Shown one piece after another: positions 57,746 through 64,000 of a stretch of 64,000 bases of DNA. Position numbers and translations under genes: made by a program. The notes below the pieces were generated by a model that worked only from the letters and a program-made list of their open reading frames with translations, was not told where the DNA came from and searched no databases. The stretch's first letter is position 1. Every line of letters starts with the position of its first letter. The stretch is taken from NCBI GenBank assembly GCA_027924585.1, contig BSBM01001138.1:11394001-11458000 (forward strand). Direction: 5' to 3'. This stretch comes from Larix kaempferi. Lineage: Eukaryota; Streptophyta; Pinopsida; Pinales; Pinaceae.

Positions 57746-58348
57746 TGTTAAATTTTCAGAATTTACTTCAATATGATATAGAATCTTAACTGAGAGAACA
57801 ACATGTATAAAAAATCTACATCATATCAATCATGGACACAATAATGCAAGCACACAAGAGACATAGAGTTTACTTGGGGAAAACCATAAAGGTGAAAAAC
57901 CCCAATAACTTCCTCAGAGATAGATAGAGAAATGATACAACCCAAACATAAGAGATAGACATATCCTAGTAGCAGCTTCTCCTCCTCCACCAGTGCGCCA
58001 CTCTCCCGAGAGTGTGAGAGAGAAATAAAATGTGTAAAATGAGAGAGACACACTCTTTATTTATACACTAACTTGACTTGAACTTTACTCAACTAGGTCG
58101 GCCTCAACTTAACCACTTAACATAATGCTAATTGGGGCGACACCCAATAGAGTGGTCTAATAACCCTTCGAACCACATGACTTATACAGGGCCGACCCCA
58201 ACAAGGTGGTCTAATAACCCATCAAGTATAAGTTACAACACTTACAATATAAATGACGACACTTCCATATAGAGGAATAATAATGTCTCTATAAGAATAC
58301 AATATACATATATGTGAAATACATTCCGAAGTTACATATACATCAACA
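57746..58348 (-). repeat. 5' LTR of the copia element
   Basis: It begins and ends as TG...CA: on the plus strand TGTTAAATTTTCAG to CATATACATCAACA, 603 bp. A TATA-like run (tttatacact, tattta) lies near 58060-58070 (minus-strand tataaataaa), a likely core promoter for minus-strand transcription. Confidence 0.92.
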
Positions 58349-58353
58349 GGCTC

Positions 58354-60345
58354 ATACAGCCTTAGTAGCTTTTCAAATTCTGTAAAGGCATCTATGCTAT
58401 TTAGTAATTTCATGCAGCTGCGCAAGAACTGCGCAACAGAGGTCCCTACGTCTGTTGCGGCATTCGTCTGATCTTGTGCCGTTGGCATATTCTCTCTTTG
58501 TGGTACTTCACTATGCAACTGTGTTCTGGGGGAGCCAAGTGGCAGTGCCCTGAACATGTCCCACACTTCCTCAAATGCTCCCTTATTCTTCTGTAAATAT
58601 AGACCCAGTGCTTTCCCAAGAGCTTTCCTAATCCATACTGGCTCTCTAGGATTCTATCTAGGGTCACGCATTTCGGAGGTCGAAGCTTCTGTGCCTCCAT
58701 CCCTTCCTGTATCAACACCACTACGCGTTACCATGTTTACACTTGGATCCACAGTTATGCTCTCTGTTGCAATCAAATGAATATTGGGATTCGGTGGTTC
58801 TGTCCTTCTTCTTTTCTGCATTTCTACCTCTAGCACAGGGAAGTCTTCAATAACATGCTCAAATGATTTACAGTAATTGCACGTAGTGCATGGGTTGGTA
58901 CAATCTCTAGAAACGTGACCTAGCTGGCCACAGTTATAACAGATTACCTGGCTGCGGCCTCTTCCTTGCGCCGGGCCGACATTTCTTCCTCTCCCGCAGT
59001 ATCCACCACCACGACCTCTATATCCTCCCTGATCATAGTGGGTGTTTTCTTGCTTTGGTTGAGTTTCCTCTTGAACGCGATACATCCCAGCACCTTGCAT
59101 TGCTTCTATGTCGTGCTTTCTTTCATTCATGAGCTCATATGCACGACAATTGGATTCGTCATGTCCCACTGATTTACAGAAATTACAATACAAGCTCTTA
59201 GGTGTTCTAACATATTTTGGTATTAGGTAATAGTCTTTAGGCCTGTGTCCTCTATTTCTGCATATTTCACACTACGACGCCTGATTGTGGTTCATATTGA
59301 TTAGGTTTGGTGCACCACTATCGAGATAATCTTGAAATAGAGGGCAATGTTCTCTGGTATGGCCTTCTCCTTTGCATCCGGTGCACCAAACTTCACGTCT
59401 GTGTTCATATCTTTGTTCTTTCCCATTCTTCATACCCTGTAATTCTAACGTCAGCGTAGTCAGATGGTTCTGAATTTGTGACATCCCAGCGCTACTCTCA
59501 CCAATCAGTGAAGCCTCTAACTACATTGCGATCTCTAGGGCCACTGCCTGCGACGCAATCTTCTGCTGCATCAATGGTTGTCTGATGTGGGGCAACAGTG
59601 CAGTGATGAACCATTCCTTGTGCTGTTGCAGAGCTATCACAAAGCTCACTTGATCTAACAATGTTTTAAATTTTTGGTCAAATTCCCAAACTAATTCGGT
59701 AGGCTTTTGCTTGATTTCCTTTAATTCCGTTATGCACTACGATTCTGACTTTGGCTTCTTAAACTCTACAACAAGTGCAGACTAAATTTCTGTTAGGGTT
59801 CTCGACTGTGCGTGAGAATATTTCATAAACCAATGCAACGTGCGGTCTCTAAAAGTAGTGATGAACCGCGCTCTCTTCACAACATCATCCTAGATTTGCT
59901 TTAAAATACATACGGCTTCACATAGAAACCAGTGCTGATCAGGGTCTTCTAGACCCGGTCCTTTGAATATCAGTAGTTTTATATCGTTATCTGTCATTCT
60001 CCTCCCTGGTTGTGCACTGCTTTGAGTAGTGCTAACTATCTGCGCAGAAAAAATAAAGGGAATATTCGGATTACTAGGATTCTGCGGACTGGGCTGCGCG
60101 ACACTCGCAGTGGGTGGGTTCTGGTCTAAGGGTGGTGCGGTTTCTGCAACCAGTGGATTCTGAGGTGTGATAGGATGAATAGTGGCTAATAGTGGCACGA
60201 TCTGATTGTTAAGATCACATGGGAGTTTGGTATCTACGCGGAGTCCAGGTCCTCCGGGATTCTTTTCTTTATTAAACTTATATCTCTTTCCACTTCTTAG
60301 ATTATGTGTCTCTTCGTCAAAATCACTATAAATGCTATTGACCAT
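58354..60345 (-). pseudogene. gag polyprotein with multiple zinc knuckles (Athila-like)
   Basis: Gag packages the element RNA. From 60345 the frame opens with MVNSIYSDFDEETHNLRSG and a Pro-rich linker. A capsid-type domain starts at about 60010 with KLLIFKGPGLEDPDQHWFLC. Beyond a stop it gives FRDRTLHWFMKY, EIKQKPTELVWEFDQKFKTL and HKEWFITALLPHIRQPLMQQ. Zinc knuckles then follow in series: WCTGCKGEGHTREHC, CEICRNRGHRPKDY (last ligand lost), CNFCKSVGHDESNC, CYNCGQLGHVSRDC and CNYCKSFEHVIEDF (last ligand lost). An RG-rich linker (GGYRGRGGGYCGRGR) lies before the fourth. Stops lie between the blocks. The copia element then separates the tail from the protease. Confidence 0.85.
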
Positions 60346-60903
60346 GATAGATGTAAAATATTACTGCATCCTTAAAACTCCTTACTCAGCTAAAATCATT
60401 TTAATGTATAAACAGAGATTGTTTAACAACTTACCTCTGAATCCTTCAAAGAAGTATGCTTCGGCTTGACTGTAGGACTTCAGTGTGTTTACAGCAAATT
60501 TCATGACAAATCCTTCTAGTATGCTATCAACCTAGAAGTCGACTTCTCGCGATAGTGGGATGTCTATTTATTTGAGCTGCACTGTGAGATTTGGAGTCCA
60601 CTCTATAGGTACTCCTCCTTGAAAATATTTTTTCTTTTCTACAAGTCACAAGATCCACTCGTGCAACTCGTTTCCAAATGAAGCCCAGAAAATCTCGTGA
60701 ATCTCTCTCCACAAATATCTATTCAACCACTGTACGTCGATGAGACGTGGATGTTTGTTCTCTTTCTTTGCAAAATCTCTTTCAATCTTGTCACACCAAT
60801 CCCAAATCTCTTTCTTTTCAGAATGTCAATTGTCTGAACCCAATGGGAACTGGTATTCTTCTTCAGACATTACTTTCCAACACTCTATCGCATCACTGGT
60901 TTT

Positions 60904-60921
60904 AACCAAGCAACAGAACCA
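60904..60921 (-). other. Primer binding site of the gypsy element (tRNA-Asp type, decayed)
   Basis: Two bases inside the 5' LTR the minus strand reads TGGTTCTGTTGCTTGG. This matches 11 of 16 bases of the Athila PBS TGGCGCCGTTGCCGGG. Four of the five mismatches are C-to-T or G-to-T changes at the CpG positions, as expected from loss of methylated cytosines. Confidence 0.6.
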
Positions 60922-60923
60922 TC

Positions 60924-62564
60924 TGTTGGCTTAGGTAGCTGATCTAGACGTTTTCCAGTGTAGACCCAGGTACTTCGCGGTTCAAGGAACCAACAAAACC
61001 CCAATTCACCGACCCTTTTGGCAACAGGCTACGCGTAGCCTGAGGCCTCACCCGAGGCGAAGCTAAGGAGGTGGTTGCAGAATCAAGTTTTCACAACCAG
61101 GTGATGCGATGGGGGAAAAGATAATAAGCAGCGCAACGCCTTGCGGGTTGCGCTGATAGATAACTGTGCGAACCTCCTATTCCACGTCTGGTACTTCGAC
61201 GTGCAACTGCGCTTGCACCTCTAATGACTGTGTGATATAGGATACCTTTGCATTACGACAGTAAGCTATCAACAACTTACCTCGCAGTAACCTTCAATGA
61301 CTCGTCACATCAACAAGGCTACGCGTCCTTGCTAGGATGTTTTAATTCTAACTACTCTACTTAGCCTTCTTTATCCCTTCATTCCGTTCAAGTTCTTATT
61401 ATTAATTTACGGATGATTTAATAAACATACGTTACTGCGCGCTCCAACGCTGCGCATAAATCCAATGTTCAACTATGTGACTAATTGATAGATTCATACA
61501 TTCCAATTGAAAGATTCATACATGTTGAATACTTAACATTCCTCCGTGCATGTATTACTTAACATATTATTCCCATTCTCTGCAGGGAATACATATAAAA
61601 GTAATCACATAACAGAAGTTTCTAGCATCAAACATTCATACCACGCAATTGAACAATTATAAACACACAATGGTCACACAACACAGAATTTAACGTGGTT
61701 CAACCCCCGGATGGAGGCTACGTCCACAAGAACGGTTGTTAATATTGCTCTTAACGGGAAGGGTACAACCGTTCTTAGTATACGCACTCAGCTGCAGACT
61801 CTCTTCTCTCTCTCAGATAGGTCTCTGCGCACTCAGCTGCAGAGCCTTTACAATGGCTGTTCTAAGCTTAAGATTTTACAATACCCAGATACTTAACCAA
61901 AACCGAAGAGTAACCCTTCCCTTACAATATTGGGCATTATTTATAGATCATGCCCGTAAGTTATGTCTTTATAATCATTAGCCTGAAACCCTAAGGTTTC
62001 CAAACTGGTGTGGTTAACTGCCACCCTAGCTGTCGTCGTCGACAGCTTGCTCCGCCTGCTCCAGCTGGGCCACTCGTGGCTCACAAGCTCTTCTTACAGC
62101 CACAGTCCTCAAAACGGTTACAACTGCATCGTGTCCTATCCCTTTCCACTCTTTTGCCTACCTGTCGCCATCGACGTCATGGCCTAGCTTCTCAATTGCT
62201 TGCCGCCACACATTCGAACAGGTCGCTTTCATCTACCATCCACCTAGTCCTTACCCAAAATAGGTCATGTCCCCGTCTGACCTTTACCCATGTTCTGAAC
62301 CAAAAATAGCTCATACGCTATTATGCGCATCTTCCTATTGTGCAACCATGCCTTAGTAATTACCATAGCGCAACACGTGCAAAACCTCAAAATTGTCTGT
62401 CACCTGCCACTGCGCGCAATGCGCCTTCAACAAAACGTCTTTCTCTTCATGCCGCAATGCGCAATGTACAATTATCAAAATTGCCTTTTCTTCCTACTGC
62501 AGTGCGCTACGCGCGATTTTCCATGCTTGTATATTTTTCCAACCCACTTGGGCCCTGCCCAACA
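60924..62564 (-). repeat. 5' LTR of the Athila-like element
   Basis: It starts TGTTGGCTTAGG and ends CTGCCCAACA on the plus strand and is collinear with 40755-42451. The right junction TGCTT leads into the resumed LINE sequence. Confidence 0.9.
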
Positions 62565-62569
62565 TGCTT

Positions 62570-63500
62570 CATCCTAAATATTGTTCTCACAAGGCTAAGG
62601 AGACAGGGAAAGAAGTAACTTTGCTTAAGATTGATTTTGATAAAGCTTCTGACAGGGTTGATTGGGCTTTTATCACATATATGCTTTCTTGGTTGAGCTT
62701 TGGTTCTCGATTTGTGGCAAAGATGAAGAAATCAGTATCTAATGCATTAGCATTTATATCAGTAAACGAGATCCTTCTGAGAAAAATTGTTCTTCACTAG
62801 TCCATCAAGCAAGGATGCCCTCTAGCTCCCTATCTTTATGTGCTAGGTGTTGAGGCATTGGGTTATCTCCTTGATGTAGGTAGATTACACTCAGCTAAAT
62901 CTTGATTTAGTGGGGTACCACTTGACTATTTGGATACTTTTTTACTATGGCTGGTGCCATTATTAGTGACTAGAAAAATTATATTCTGGCTGACTGGAAT
63001 GGACATTGTCTCTGCTTGACTTAATCGGGCATGGTGGGTATCCAACATGTGAGACTGATTTATTCAAAACCTCCAACATAAGTTTAAGATAAGGTGTTTT
63101 CAGGATCTTCTTTTAGCTGGTAAGCTCGCTGTGTTCAGAAGGATTCTTCAGGCCAACCAAGTGAAATATGTTCCATGTCAGTTTCCTTCCAGCACCCAAT
63201 TTGGCAAATCAAAAAAATTACCGAGAAGTTATCTTTGATCCAATTTTGGTAGTGAAAGGAGTTTTCCAATGATTTTTTAGAGGGTTTGTACAATGTCCAG
63301 GAAGGATGGGGGTTTATGCCTGACAGACATCAGTCCCCAGGGTGCTATTTTGTTTGGCAAATGGGTTGTCAATTGCCTCTTTGGAGATGAGTGTCGGAAG
63401 CATCTTCTTAAATTCATAATTTTACATGGTGGGCATATTGCAGGATTGTGTGGCCCTTTTCAACACGGTGACATGCTTGGAGCCTAGAAGAATTTAAGAT
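62570..63500 (+). pseudogene. LINE ORF2, RT core and C-terminal part
   Basis: This continues the LINE split at 40749. The RT core gives KEVTLLKIDFDKASDRVDWAF (motif A, Asp present), LSFGSRFVAKM and the motif B block SIKQGCPLAPYLYVLGVEAL. The FADD box (motif C) is not recognisable in the following stretch, so the catalytic centre is lost. Downstream, near 63290-63420, the C-terminal motif MSRKDGGLCLTDISPQGAIL and FGKWVVNCL correspond to the GGLGL..l...N.ALL.KW region of plant LINEs. Stops occur between these blocks. The last 500 bases of the window are probably the remaining tail, but without a clear motif. Confidence 0.85.
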
Positions 63501-64000
63501 TTCAAGTTCCCATATTCTCAAGAGAATCTAGGAAGCTTAGAAGAAGGTAGCACCTTTTCTCTGTTGTCAAGCTCCGGGCTACAGAAGGAGCTAAGATGTT
63601 GCCAATCAAACTATTTGGTCATAGAAGGTACCGAGCACTCCACTTTTTCATATGGATAGATTCCTTTCGAAACACTTGGCCAAAAAAAGTGGCTCCTTGT
63701 GTGGGTGACCTTTGGAACCAGAGATTGGAAGTCTTGGTCTTTGCTCTCTAGTGAGAAGGGCCTCCTTAGATTGGCCCAGGATTCTATACAAGAATTATAA
63801 AACCTTGTCTCTGTATATGATGCAAACTAATTGAATAGTAATACGGAATACCTTAGGGCATATCTGGAGGGATTTGGTTTGGTGTTATAATAAACTGATA
63901 TGGATCTGCGACCCTCCCACTTGTATCAGGTGTTACATGTGCATCCTCTGCTTGAAGGGATCCTCAACAAAAGAAGTTGGACTGAGGACAAAGAAAGAAA

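Larger units (their letters stand above)
51678..58353 (-). mobile_element. Ty1/copia LTR retrotransposon, degenerate, nested in the gypsy element
   Basis: Two 603-bp LTRs (51683-52285 and 57746-58348) are flanked by a perfect 5-bp target duplication GGCTC (51678-51682 and 58349-58353). By eye I count roughly 35 differences between the LTRs, about 94% identity, so the insertion is younger than the host gypsy element. Pol remnants (integrase, RT, RNase H) run on the minus strand. No gag is recognisable, and pol has frameshifts and small in-frame gaps, so it is non-autonomous. Confidence 0.93.
40750..62569 (-). mobile_element. Athila-like Ty3/gypsy LTR retrotransposon with two nested insertions
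   Basis: Two long terminal repeats (40755-42451 and 60924-62564) flank a minus-strand gag-PR-RT-RH-IN-3'ORF region. Outside them are TGATT and TGCTT, a 5-bp target duplication with one mismatch. The element lies inside a LINE ORF2 that resumes on the far side. Subtracting the copia element and the solo LTR leaves about 13.7 kb. The tRNA-Asp-type PBS, the IN-proximal extra ORF and the large size point to the Athila branch. LTRs carry many differences, and every gene has stops, so it is old and immobile. Confidence 0.88.

Noticed and set aside
1-64000. tRNA or rRNA genes
   Set aside because: I found no cloverleaf-type A/B box pairs or rRNA sequence by eye. The only tRNA-related matches are primer binding sites.

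Overview
The window looks like intergenic DNA from a seed plant with a large, repeat-rich nuclear genome. Reasons: degraded, nested LTR retrotransposons, LINE fragments, two CACTA-type DNA transposons, long (CT)n/(CA)n tracts, and plant gene fragments (a TIR1/AFB auxin receptor, UDP-glucose dehydrogenase, succinate dehydrogenase iron-sulfur subunit). A gymnosperm is plausible, but the sequence alone cannot settle it. I see no intact host gene, tRNA, rRNA or CRISPR array.

Layout. 1-4900: AT-rich DNA with small tandem duplications and a primer-binding-site-like motif near 1815-1832. 4912-9900: CACTA copy A on the minus strand (TNP2 transposase, DUF4218, DUF4216; decayed). 10270-11680: (CT)n/(CA)n. 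16551-19088: a 2.5 kb element with 14-bp terminal inverted repeats that carries an 84-bp minisatellite of nine units. 23639-27359: a probable solo LTR, interrupted at 24591-26305 by a LINE-style insertion (17-bp perfect target duplication) in which a UGDH fragment is fused to an SDHB fragment. 27891-28400: the 3' end of a TIR1/AFB gene, broken by a stop. 28440-33590: a tandemly duplicated block of about 2.8-2.9 kb made of CT-rich DNA plus a 10-bp CAACCATGGT-type array with built-in palindromes. 33600-38005: CACTA copy B on the plus strand, same family as copy A, with conserved intron positions.

39900-64000 is a nest. A LINE ORF2 on the plus strand (39960-40749 and 62570 to about 63500) is split by a 21.8 kb Athila-like Ty3/gypsy element on the minus strand (LTRs 40755-42451 and 60924-62564). 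That element carries gag with several zinc knuckles, protease, a second gag-like domain, RT/RNase H, integrase and a long coiled-coil 3' ORF. It is itself interrupted by a solo LTR (47286-48676, TSD AAAAA) and by a Ty1/copia element (51683-58348, 603-bp LTRs, TSD GGCTC). The insertion order can be read directly: LINE, then the Athila-like element, then the solo-LTR parent and the copia element.

No genes here work together as a host pathway. The functional content is that of transposable elements, nearly all inactivated by stops, frameshifts and insertions.
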